Part shown: positions 1 through 9,702 of the stretch, in pieces
How the letters are laid out: every line of letters begins with the position of its first letter
How positions within the stretch are numbered: the stretch's first letter is position 1
Assembly (NCBI RefSeq): GCF_021347895.1
Contig: NC_067131.1
Span: 11,932,653-11,996,652, forward strand
Reading direction: 5' to 3'
Source: Acanthochromis polyacanthus
Lineage: Eukaryota; Chordata; Actinopteri; Pomacentridae
DNA: 64,000 nt
Made by a program: the position numbers and the translations under genes
Notes under the pieces: model-generated
The model's database searches: none
Seen by the model: only the letters and a program-made list of their open reading frames with translations
What the model was told of the DNA's origin: nothing

Positions 1-714
1 CCACGAAAGACATTCCTTTCAGATGAAACATCTAATAACAAAAAGAAGCACGAACAAATTTTTAAACCACCCTGGAAACTTCTCCTTCACCCACACTGAC
101 ACACAGTGGCACAAAATATGCAATGAGTCTGAAGTTGCAGTCCACCACACCAATTGTGCCTCTATAAAACTGGCAAACAAATTTAAAGGGAACCTTTGAA
201 ATGTTACAAAAAAGAAAATGAAAATCAAGCTTGTTTCTATTAACGGCTTTGGAGCGAACAAATTGGGCTGCATCGTGTTGCTACGTTTTGCATGGCTTTA
301 ATTAACAGAGTGGAGGAAGCTAAAAACAAAACCAGTTGCTTACCACTGGCAAAAAAAAAAACATGAAGAAGTGGGGGGGGGGGGGGGGAGAAAGATTTTT
401 GGAATTAGCAAAAGGGAAATGGATAGAAGTCCTCAGGAACTGTTTTCAGTTAGGAATGTTGTAAATATCCTGTAATATCAGCTGGCATTTGACATATTTC
501 ATGCCGTTTGGTGAGAAAGTAAAAATGACTTGATGTGAATTAAATGTTTGCTATGTCAGATCTTATGATAAAAGGTGTTTCCATAATGCATATTCCCTCT
601 TCTTTTGGAAAAAGTCAGAAAAAACATACAGCAAATGTGAATACATTCAAATCAAAGCAAAAATAGTGCCTTTTTTTTTAAGATTTTGCTCTTTTCATTA
701 TTTTTTCTAATAAA
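1..714. other. Non-coding stretch, no gene seen
   Basis: I see no exon, RNA gene or recognisable mobile element here. The only structure is a 16-G homopolymer at 373-388 and short A or T runs. The open frame on the minus strand at 19-273 has no family resemblance and no splice context. If the gene with the signal-peptide exon at 5439-5589 continues leftwards, this is intron of that gene. Confidence 0.6.
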
Positions 715-727
715 ATACTTCAAAATG

Positions 728-840
728 TGACCTGTCCAGTGTGTCCCCTGCCTTCGCCCGAGTCAGCTGGGATAGGCTCCAGCACCCCCCGCGACCCTAG
801 TGAGGATAAAGCGGTGTATAGAGGATGGATGGATGGATGG
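728..840 (+). mobile_element. 5'-truncated retroposon tail (same family as the SINE at 18383)
   Basis: This 113-bp segment matches the 3' half of the SINE at 18383-18735 in the opposite orientation. It shares the blocks around 'GAGTCAGCTGGGATAGGCTC' and 'GATAAAGCGGTGTATAGA' and ends in (GGAT)n. It is flanked by a perfect 13-bp direct repeat, ATACTTCAAAATG, at 715-727 and 841-853. This is what target-primed reverse transcription leaves after a 5'-truncated insertion. The tail could belong to the SINE or to the L2-type LINE that mobilises it, because such families share 3' ends. Confidence 0.88.
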
Positions 841-853
841 ATACTTCAAAATG

Positions 854-2579
854 CGCAGAAAAATGCATCACAGTAACACAGCTGTTGACAAATTGACATT
901 GTGGGTGTTGTTTCACGAGTCCAGCAGGAATATCATCCTCCTGAATCGCACAGCCATACAGTGGATGGACCCAATGTCACCAACACCTACACAATGTGAT
1001 ACAGTCACACAGACAGGACAAAATGACAGAAGCTGCTGAAATGGCAGCCAGAAAAATGAAAAAACTTTCCAGCATTAATTAGATATTATTAGGTGGTCTA
1101 TAAAATTATAATTGCAGCATTCTGGATTTAGCTTTTTCCATTTGATTAACACAAAAAAGGATGTGGGTTCAGACGTCTGGAATCATGCAGTGCAGGGTTT
1201 TTGGAGGAAAATATAATTTGGTTTAGTGCCATGTAGCAAGTGATGGACAAGCAATCCATACCGTATAGGCTTAGTGCCAGTCTGGCTCCAACGCCTCCCT
1301 GCCGTGTCGCTTCTGTTTTCCCATTCCTGTGGTGGGCTCATCACATTAAAGGCCCTTTTTTTTAACCAAAATTAATTAAAGGAAAACTAACAAGTTTTCC
1401 CTCGCTAGCAGTGCTATCGAGCAAAGTTTTAATGAGCCCGTTCCATTTCATTTACAGCTTGTTATTCATTAGCAGACCCACGATGATGTCACACAGGTGA
1501 GGTGAGGTGTCATGCCATCTTCTGAGAGAATTAGCAACACACTAGCAAAGTGCAGCTAAGAAGAGCCAGCTAGTTAACACATTCATGAACAATTTAGAAA
1601 AAGCTTTGTAAATTATTCATGAGGAAGAAAAGGTATTTAAACTGCATCCTCATGGAGGTAGGCATAAGGAACTGTCTATATCATGGCGAATGCTGAATGT
1701 TTGGCCATGATATAAGACAATAGTTGATGCAGAGCAGGCTGAAAATTGTTTTTCAGTATGTACAGTATAGATGTCCTTGGTAGCAACCATAAAATTGTGT
1801 GTCCATTCAGAGCGGTGAAGAGTTAGTGAGGGAGAATTAGTTTGGGAAAGGGCCATAGTCATGCTACTGACATTTACAGAGTCATGCTCTTTCTCTAGGA
1901 GATGTTGTCGAAAGCTGGCTGGCCAGAGAAAGTGACAATTAGATGATAGGAGGGAGAAAAAAAGGGAAGAATTTAAAATTGTGAATCACAGAACCACAGG
2001 CGTATATTCACACATATACACAATCCGGCAGCTTTACTGTCATACAGGAACTCTCATAGACAATAACTGCACTCACCAGCATTTAGGCTTTAGAGAAGAG
2101 CATCCAGAACACAGAGATCCACACACATAACACTCAATATATGACAACCCAAGCAGAACTCTTTCAATCCCTTCTGTTGCGTCTTGTTCACATCCACAGA
2201 TAAGTCACATTCAATTAAAACAACCATTGAAGCACAACCTACACACAGTACTGGCTTCAGCTTTATTCATAATCAGAGTCAACTCAAGTATAGAAATTCA
2301 GCCGAGCTCAGGGTTTGCATTTCAGCTCGCTGTTTTTCACTCGGCTCTGTCACACTGAGAAACGTGAAGCACGAATGTGATGACAGCAGCTAAAGGAAGC
2401 TATTTCTGTCCCCTAAGCACAAATTAATTTCAGTAATGAGTATTAAAACAGTATGATCTTAATCACAAGTTATCACAAGTTTCTAGGGAAGAAAACAAAC
2501 AGGTGTAATTTTTTTTAAAGTGTTTGGAGCTGTTAAATTTCATACCCAAAAGCCTGATATGACACATTGCGCGTTCTTT
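854..2579. other. Non-coding stretch, no gene seen
   Basis: The sequence is AT-rich and unique-looking. Open frames at 1650-1862 (minus) and 2184-2393 (plus) are short, lack codon bias and do not resemble known proteins. No repeat family was recognised. Confidence 0.6.
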
Positions 2580-2870
2580 CACCCTGGGATTGAGGCTCAT
2601 TAAAAATATACTGATAGTCTTCTCATGTGGGAAACCAAAAGTAAGCAAATACAGCCTTACCAAGGGAGCCAGGCTAATTAAAACATACTAGTACCCCTGT
2701 CACGCGGGGGTCCAAACAAGTAAAATCAACCGCTGGTCCTGGGACTAGAGCTCATTAAAAACACACCAGCACTCATGTCATGAGGGGACCAAAAGTGAGT
2801 AAAACATTGTCTGTCAAGTGGAAAGCCAGGCTCATTAAAATATGCTATTCTTGTTATGTGCAGATCCACC
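2580..2870. repeat. Decayed tandem repeat, about 78-80 bp period, roughly four units
   Basis: A recurring core, G-C-T-C/A-A-T-T-A-A-A-A, begins near 2595, 2673, 2750 and 2830, spaced 77-80 bp apart. Each core is followed about 30 bp later by a variant of 'TGTCATGAGGGGACCAAAAG' and then 'AGTAA'. Units have diverged by point changes and small indels. A weaker copy of the second block near 2935 (ATGTGATGAGGACTAAAAG) lies two periods beyond the one near 2776, so the array may once have extended to about 2990. No coding capacity is evident. Confidence 0.75.
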
Positions 2871-2989
2871 AGTGCAATGCCTGCAATCCCGTTTGCGAGA
2901 CCCTGTCAGTGGTAGCACAGGTGTAAACGAATGCATGTGATGAGGACTAAAAGATGGCCTCGAGGGGATCTGAATTAAAGGCTTGTTTA

Positions 2990-3690
2990 GAAATGCATAG
3001 TTGACTGAATTCACAAAGCACCTACATGTTCCCACTTACAGACATGCTAACGTGTGATCCGCTTCTGGCTCTGCACAGACAACTACACACTCGCGGGCGT
3101 TCACCTCTCGCTACATCCCCCCCGTCAGCTAAATGCCAACCGGATAAATCTCAAGGACTAAGAGTTAAATGGAATATTAATATTCCGATAAATCGAGCAG
3201 AAAGTCAAGAGAGTATTACGCTGAGCTCTCCCACCGGTGATGACTTCATTTCTGTTTTACCTTGCCTCAGTATGCCCCCAGTTCAGGGATATATGGACGT
3301 GGATGCTTTTTCAACATAAAAATATCATCGCCACAGTTTTTTCCCATCAATTATTGCGACTGTCAAATGTCGTGAAGAGAGAGAGGAGGCTAAAGCTGCA
3401 GATTTCACCATGGTGACATCAACCTAAACATTTATATTGAACCGATCATCAAACCTTGAGCCAAGTAGACTTATATGACTAATATATTAGGTTCTAATTG
3501 TGTATTACAGATTAAATAGAAAAAAGACACAACATTCATTAAAGGAGACACATCCTTTCATTAATCTCCCTATAATTTGGTGTACAATTTTGTCTGGTCT
3601 GTCAGATCAGGGTAACAAGACTAAGAGTCTCCAGCTATTCCAGCAGCTATGCGAGGCTGCACACAGGCACAGCGGTGCTTAGAGGTACAG
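2990..3690. other. Non-coding stretch, no gene seen
   Basis: No exon or recognised repeat was found. The frame at 3026-3319 (plus) is open for 97 codons, but its composition is not protein-like and it has no flanking splice signals that I would trust. Confidence 0.55.
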
Positions 3691-3699
3691 CACGGTGGT

Positions 3700-4020
3700 A
3701 AAGGAACTTTTAGATTCTTATCCATCATGCAGTACCACCAGGGAGGTGTCTGATCAATCCTAAATTCATTTTCTGCAGCATGACAACGGCCCCACACATG
3801 CAGCTGGGGCCATAAAGAATTATCTTCAGAGACAAGGGGGAGTCCTGCAACAGATGGGAAGGCCCCCACAGAGTCCTGATCTCAGCTTCATCAAGTCAGG
3901 CTGGGACTGAATGAATGGATGGAAGCAACTAAGACAAACTGTGGAAACTTCTACAATGTGTTTGTTTCCCTGCCAAGTGCTTTGAAAACCTGCATGCAAG
4001 CGTACTTAAATGCACACCAA
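3700..4020 (+). pseudogene. Tc1-like transposase relic, C-terminal part
   Basis: On the plus strand from about 3765 one frame reads I-H-F-L-Q-H-D-N-G-P-T-H-A, then K-N-Y-L-Q-R, and later P-P-Q-S-P-D-L-S-F-I. This is the HDN-P-H / P-P-x-S-P-D-L-N-x-I-E block of Tc1-family transposases, which surrounds the second and third acidic catalytic positions of the DDE domain. The frame ends in TGA just after this block. Further family-like residues (S-L-P-S-A-L-K) follow in another frame near 3965. No N-terminal DNA-binding part and no terminal repeats were found, so this is a dead fragment. Its reading frame is clean for about 50 codons. Confidence 0.72.
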
Positions 4021-4029
4021 ATGTGAGTT

Positions 4030-4618
4030 TTAAAAATGATTCTATTAAGGGAACCGATAAATATCGTAACAACTATTCTTGGCATACCTTCAGTGCCTCA
4101 AACATGGCACTCTTCAACAGCTGAGATCTCAATCTGGGTCAAAGAGCTGGGCAAACATTGACATTGCTTGAGCCCTGGAGCTGATGTGGCTAAAAATGCC
4201 TTCTGAATTACCCAGGATTACCATGACCTCGATGACTAAGAATCTGCACAGACACTGGCACTACAAATCTTACTGTTAGAGACCAAGACCGGGAGATTTA
4301 GATTATCGGCCAATATTAAGCACCTATATCTTTCTACGACAAAACATAAAGCAGAAAAAAAAAATGCTCCAGGTAATGCAGAAACGGCACAATCACATAG
4401 TTTGTTCATTGGAGCAGCTCCAAGTCCATTGTTTACAATACTGCCAGCACTGTCTGCAGCACATGCAGCAGAGTATGCAGCTGAGCAGACGGTGGTGCGG
4501 AGTCAAGCTCAGTTTTCATGGTAAGATGCTAACTAGTTCATAAAATACATTGCTGCAACATTAAGACAACACAATATTCCCACCAATTTCTCTTTTAAAC
4601 ATGACTCAAATGTATATA
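4030..4618. other. Non-coding stretch, no gene seen
   Basis: No exon, RNA gene or repeat was identified. A CA/GCA-rich patch at 4440-4490 (repeated 'GCAGC' words) is too short to call a microsatellite. Confidence 0.55.
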
Positions 4619-4827
4619 TACAGCACCAAAAGTCTGGACACACCTTCTCATTCAATGGTTGTATTTAATAATTTTGTACATTGTAGATTAATACTGAATA
4701 CATCAGAACTATAAAAGAATACAAAAGTGTTAATCTTCAGTATTAATCTGCAATGTGGAAAATAATACAAATAAATAAAAGGCCCTGAATGAGAAGGTGT
4801 GTCCAAACTTTTGACTGGTAGTGCACA
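4619..4827. mobile_element. Tc1/mariner-type foldback MITE, about 205 bp
   Basis: The left end at 4621 reads 'CAGCACCAAAAGTCTGGACA' then 'CACCTTCTCATTCAATG'. The right end is the inverted complement, 'TGAATGAGAAGGTGTGTCC', followed by 'AAACTTTTGACTGGTAGTG'. A TA dinucleotide precedes the left end. The inverted similarity continues inward through the AATACTGA..TCAGTATT and TTGTATT..AATACAA blocks, so nearly the whole element can fold into one hairpin. This end sequence is typical of non-autonomous Tc1-type elements in fishes. It encodes nothing and depends on a transposase in trans. Confidence 0.88.
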
Positions 4828-5438
4828 TAAACAATATCACAATTTCTTTTCTCTTTAAAATCAGTATCGGACAGAAAAATATCCAGTATCAGTCGAACTC
4901 CACTTTCAAGCCTTAGTAACTTACTACAGACTATGCAGAACAGAGAGAAAATGTATTTGTTAATGACCAGTGAGGACTACATGGCACTCTGCATGTACAT
5001 TTTCAGCTTATTAGAATTAGAATCACTTACGTAGTGATTGTGGCTCAAGCAGCAAGCATAAATGGTAAAGTGTTTGGGGGAAAAACGGATGTGAAAAGGA
5101 ACAAACGTAAAAGTCTGTAGTAAATGGTATAATAAAAAGCAAACCTGATGATAGTGCTCAACAGGCTCTGACAATATATGTTGCAAGACAATTTACTATT
5201 CATCTTAGATATCACACAGTTCAATTATGAACCAGAAAAATCCTGGAACATACTGCGGCTTACTATCTGAGATAAGCCCCAAGTCAAAAAGACGCTACGT
5301 GCACAATTCTGATATTAAATCCCTGCTGAGCATCCTTGATGCGCCTCTGAATTATGAGACAGAGCAAAAAAAAAAAAAAAAAAAAGATGAAGGCAAAGTG
5401 TAGAGGAAGGAGCAAACGCGATGAAAGACTTCCTTTAC
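4828..5438. other. Probable start of the intron following the signal-peptide exon
   Basis: This lies downstream (minus strand) of the donor at 5438/5437. It contains an A20 homopolymer at 5366-5385 and no recognisable exon. The minus-strand frame continues past the donor only as low-complexity Phe-rich translation of the poly-A tract, which supports the donor as the real exon end. Confidence 0.55.
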
Positions 5439-5589
5439 CTTCTGTGTCTTGGCCGAGACAGGTTGACAGCAGCAGCAGACAAAGGACTCCTGCTCCCATT
5501 ACATTTGGCCATTTGACCCGGTCCCATGACAACGGCCCCATGAAGCGCATTCTAGCCATCTTCACCACCATGCTTCACCAAGCATCCAG
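5439..5589 (-). CDS. First coding exon of an unidentified secreted or membrane protein (partial gene)
   Basis: On the minus strand a polypyrimidine tract with CTCACAG is an excellent acceptor before 5589. Next comes an 18-base leader with an in-frame TGA, then ATG at 5571 in strong context (AGCATGG). The 44 complete codons encode a basic N-region and then a hydrophobic core, V-M-G-A-G-V-L-C-L-L-L-L-S-T-C-L-G-Q, which is a typical signal peptide with predicted cleavage near C-L-G/Q. Internal methionines at residues 5, 8, 11 and 25 could also start it; Met25 would give the shortest classical signal peptide. The exon ends GAAG|GTAAAG in phase 1, as is usual where a signal peptide joins an extracellular domain such as an immunoglobulin fold. 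I do not recognise the family. Remaining exons should lie left of the window. The upstream 5'UTR exon is probably the one ending at 33291. Confidence 0.62.
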
Positions 5590-6326
5590 CTGTGAGGACA
5601 GTGAGGGAGAAGGGAACACAGGAACGAAGGTTAGTCACAATCATTAACCTCATATTCAGTGGAGCCACGTGCAACGGTGAAAGCAGCAGGACAAAAACAT
5701 CTGGTGGCCTCGGTCGGCAATGTCCGCTAATAGAAGAAAAAACAAACTGAAGTGCAGTAATTGCAGGTTCTGCCTCTTTGAGTGCCGTCACCTGTGCCGA
5801 GGCTTTTACGGAACATGATGTGGAAGTAGATGCTAACATACAAAACGACATCTGCTACTGAAAGATAGCAGCCGTACAGGGTTTGGTGAACATTCAGGGA
5901 AGCAGCGAGAACTAGTTGGGTTCAGATTAAGGCAAGGGAGAATATACTTAACTTCACCCAAAATCTGCACTCATCATCTCCACAGAAGAAACCCTTGAAT
6001 GAAAAGATGTTTTCCATGTTGACAGTGCAAATACATCCCCGAGGTGAGATGCCCTCACAGTCTGAAGCTCAGATGGCATTTAATATTCATTTTGTGGCTG
6101 CACCTCACAGCTACTCCGCCGCAATCTAAAATGTTTGATCAATCTTTGTGCTCATGCATCAAAGTAAATGATTGTTTCACGGGGATTGCCGACTCAATGG
6201 AAAATATAGAAACCTGTGGATGATGATAGAGAAGGAAATATTTTGTGCAATGTAAAACGCCGGCGGTGCCAACAACATCTCAGATCTTGCAGTGGAAAAT
6301 TTGCCACATTTGAAATGCTATACAGA

Positions 6327-6351
6327 AGAGAGAGAGAGAGAGAGAGAGAGA
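6327..6351. repeat. (AG)n microsatellite
   Basis: About twelve uninterrupted AG units. Confidence 0.9.
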
Positions 6352-6710
6352 AATACATTAAGCTGATGTGCATGTCTGTTTGTTTGTGTGTGTAGCTTTT
6401 CCGTGTGCACGTCGCTTAAGATGAGATTAATTACATGTTATAGGGAGAACATGCAGCTGAAGGGAGAAGAGGTTTTCTTTGAAGTAAAAGTTACAGAAAC
6501 ATACTCTACTGTCTGAGCCTCTGTGTACATGTCTATAATTTGGTATTTCATTGCTTTGAATAGCTTCGAATCAATGTCCCACATTTACTCAGAAGAAATA
6601 TCAAATTTAAAGTTCAAATAAAGTACAAGAGAGAAGATCTTTTGGGCGTACACACTCAAAGGGGATGTTAATGTGTGTTTTACATGTTTTTTTCCTCTTC
6701 ATTTATGTAG

Positions 6711-6881
6711 AGCAGAGGTCACACTGATGCCACGGAGTGCAGGTAAACACTGGACTTGAATGTGTTTTGACTGTTTTGTGTGTCTTGAACTTGTCCTTTG
6801 GCAATTACCATTCATTCCAAACCACTGACTTAGAATAAAAATCAGATGCGGACCTCGGAGTAATAAGTTTGAGAACCCCTG
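6711..6881 (-). mobile_element. Possible eroded hAT-type MITE
   Basis: Read on the minus strand, the element would begin CAGGGGTTCTCAAACTTATT at 6881. This resembles the CAGNGGTTCTCAAAC ends common in fish hAT MITEs. The other end, near 6711 (CAGAGGTCACAC), is only weakly complementary. No clear 8-bp duplication is visible. The segment at 27861-28010 begins with a similar end. Confidence 0.4.
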
Positions 6882-8664
6882 CCCAGACATTTGCAGACTA
6901 AATGTCACAGCCAGACCAAAGGGGAGGCTGTCCAGTAAAGTTTGAAAAGTGATTTTGGAGGAGAGCGTTGGTGAGTTTTACAGCTGTGGACAAAATTAAA
7001 TCAAGAAACCGGTCTGCTGTGCTTGTAGTTTATTCATGGCAGCTGTAGTGATTTCTGCACTCACGAATAATCATTCAAATCGTGAAGGTTTTATTTATTT
7101 ACTCACTACTTCTGCAGTGGATGATGATTTGTCACATTCAGGAAAACATTTCAGCATTTTAAAAACCGTTTTGACTTTCAGGTTCATAATATCCAAAAGA
7201 AATTCTTCTTTAAATTCAATTACCTGAATTATTCAAGATACAGCACCGTGGCTTGCAGACACCTTAACCCCTTGACAACTGCTTCGTTCCCGTCCTCATT
7301 AGCTCATTTCCACGGTAATGCTGAGAATATTATTTACCCTAAACAAAAGATTATCCTTAGTAGGACTTTAACTGAGACTAAACTCAGCTAGGCTTATTCA
7401 GTAAGGACAACATTAACTGCTTCCCGTCACGGAAAATCTGCCGCCTGTTTAATTAGGACTGATTTATGAAGCTCCCGTGGCAGAGATTACTGTGACAGAG
7501 TCAGATTACTATTGCCCTACCCTCTGAATGGAGATGAAGCCGGCTGATAATGAAAATGTAATTGTGATATTCAACCAAACCCCAGAGGTGAAATCCAACA
7601 GTCACGGGGACTTGAACCAGGAGCGGCTTCATTGGAAGGACACTCTTTAGACTCACAATGGCGCCGTGCTTTTAACTGGGTCTAACATAATAAACTTGCC
7701 ATCTATTCATCATGGTGTGCAAGTGCATGCGGTGGACAGTAATCAAGATGTAGCAGAGTGTCAGAGGAAGCCTGCAGGGGAAACTGATAACACCGCTGAC
7801 ATTGCAGAGATACTCCATCTCAACAGGGAAGCAGATGGGTTTTTTCAGTGGCGCTGATTTTTATGAATCACCAGGGACACTAAATGTTTATGAATTCAAA
7901 ACTTCCAGTTCTGCTAGTCCCGTTGATGAGTTTTATAAATAATTCTGGTAGGTTTTTTTTTAAAATAAGGCTGAGTCCCCAGGCATCTAATCTAAGTGCG
8001 GAACCCTTGCTAGTCATATTATGATACTGGCAAGAAACTAATGGACACATGAGGCTGAGTTTGCACCACGGGCATATATGCTGGCTTGTCAGTGCATTTA
8101 AGATAACATTAAAAGCTCCAAACACGGATACACTCTGTCAAACTTTAAAACTTTATTATGTGAGCAGGAATGTTGCAAGGCCAGAAATATGAATATAGAG
8201 TTAACTGGGGTGAGACACTCTCTACAAACAAGGTCTATTTTTTAAAAATATATATGCATATATTGAATATTAATATTCTACGTAGGCAAGAGCGATGCTT
8301 AAGTGGGCAGCTTTAGAGAGTAATTAAATTATAGCTGACGACAACTTTATTTTCATAAAACTTAACTGAAAATCCTGTAGAAGGGCATCTTCCTCGACAA
8401 AAGAAAGTCTCCAGGGGAATGTTACCTCTCAAGTCATTTTGATTAATAAAAATGTGGTACTTAAGCATTAGCTTTGTATTCAGATTGTGATGTTACTGTG
8501 ACTCTAACTTGAAAATAAATCGTGGATAACTCAAACAGAAACTATTTTTTGATTGCAAATTGCAATTAGAGAGATTCTAACTTGACTAAAATTTTTGTTA
8601 TCATTGATATTTAATTTCCTAACATCAAAACATTTTTATTGTTTTACAAAAAGAATATACATAT

Positions 8665-9702
8665 AGAGTTACTATAAAAAGTATCAATCTGACCCCTTGG
8701 AAGTTAGCCCCTTTTGTTGCTTTTCAACATTGAATCACTGTCAAATTATTTTTGCTTTTTCGATCTTTTTTTGCAGCAAAACAAAAGACTCTTTCATGTC
8801 AAAGTGAAAACAGATTTCTACAAAGTAACGTCAATTAGTCAGACATGAAATAAGTGATTGCATAAATATTCATCTCCTTTAAAGTAACTCGCCTGATTTA
8901 ACACAGGTGCAGTCAATTGGTGCTAGAAATTACACAAGTACTTAAATGGAGATCATCTGAGTGCAGTGAATGCAACTGTAGTATGAATAAACATGTATCA
9001 GGAGGGTCCAGTCACTGGTGGATCAGTACTCCTGGATTTAACTAAACCATGAAGGCAAAATAACACACCAAGCAACTTTGTGAAGACGTTTTTGAACAGT
9101 GTAAGTCAGGAGAGGAGTACAAAAAAGTTTCCAAGTTGCCATGGTGGTGGCAGCGTCATGATATGAAGCATGGTGGTGGCAGCGTCATGATATGGTGATG
9201 TGTCTCACCAGCAGTAGAAACATGGGCACTGACCTGAGACATACAGCCAAAGCTACACAGAGGTGGTTTAAACACAACCAGGAGAATGTTCTGAAGGGGC
9301 AGCTCCCATCCAATTGAGAATTTGTGGCCGAACTTAAAAAAAAAGTCCAATGTTTAATGTCCATCCCTGTGCAACCTGACAGAGCTTGAGCAATTGTGCA
9401 AAGAAGGATAAAACTGCAGTGATTTGCAAAGCTGATTTAAACCTATCACTGCTTTAATCGTGGCTATGAACCACTGACTTGAAAAGGGGGAATACTTGAA
9501 CAGTCACTTAATATAAGTTTTATATGTTTATATATTATAATTAATTGACAATGCTTTGAAGACATCTGTTTCATTTTGACAATGAAGATTTTTTTTGTTG
9601 CAAACTCTTGTCAAACAAGCACAATTAAACTGACCATGATTCAATGTTGAAAAGCAATATAAGGGGAAAACTTCCTAGATGGATGAATGATTTTTGCAGA
9701 CA
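8665..9702 (+). mobile_element. Tc1/mariner transposon relic, about 1 kb, with terminal inverted repeats
   Basis: Inverted ends pair over more than 40 bp: 'GGAAGTTAGCCCCTTTTGTT' then 'GCTTTTCAACATTGAATCA' at 8699-8737, and the complement at 9637-9678. Weaker pairing extends outward to about 8665 and 9702. Between them, the plus strand encodes G-G-G-S-V-M-I-W near 9172, the conserved HGGGSVMVW-like block of Tc1 transposases, followed at once by a stop. A 26-bp segment around this block is duplicated in tandem (9140-9165 and 9169-9194). Further stops and indels leave no functional transposase. Size and ends fit a nearly full-length but inactive Tc1 copy in the proposed first intron. Confidence 0.87.

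Larger units (their letters stand above)
5590..8664. other. Intronic stretch (proposed first intron), no exon seen
   Basis: Contents are an (AG)n microsatellite at 6327-6351 and a possible hAT MITE remnant at 6711-6881 (separate entry). The block at about 7420-7560 has few repeats and several TAATTA-like words, but nothing I can assign. Open frames here are short and non-protein-like. Confidence 0.55.

Noticed and set aside
5366..5385. A20 run as the poly(A) tail of a processed retrocopy
   Set aside because: No coding similarity precedes it on the plus strand and no target duplication was found.
5526..5541. 16-base identity (CATGACAACGGCCCCA) between the signal-peptide exon and the Tc1 fragment at 3780, suggesting the exon is transposon-derived
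   Set aside because: Similarity does not extend beyond the 16 bases in either direction, and a match of this length is expected by chance in a 64-kb self-comparison. The exon has its own splice and start signals.
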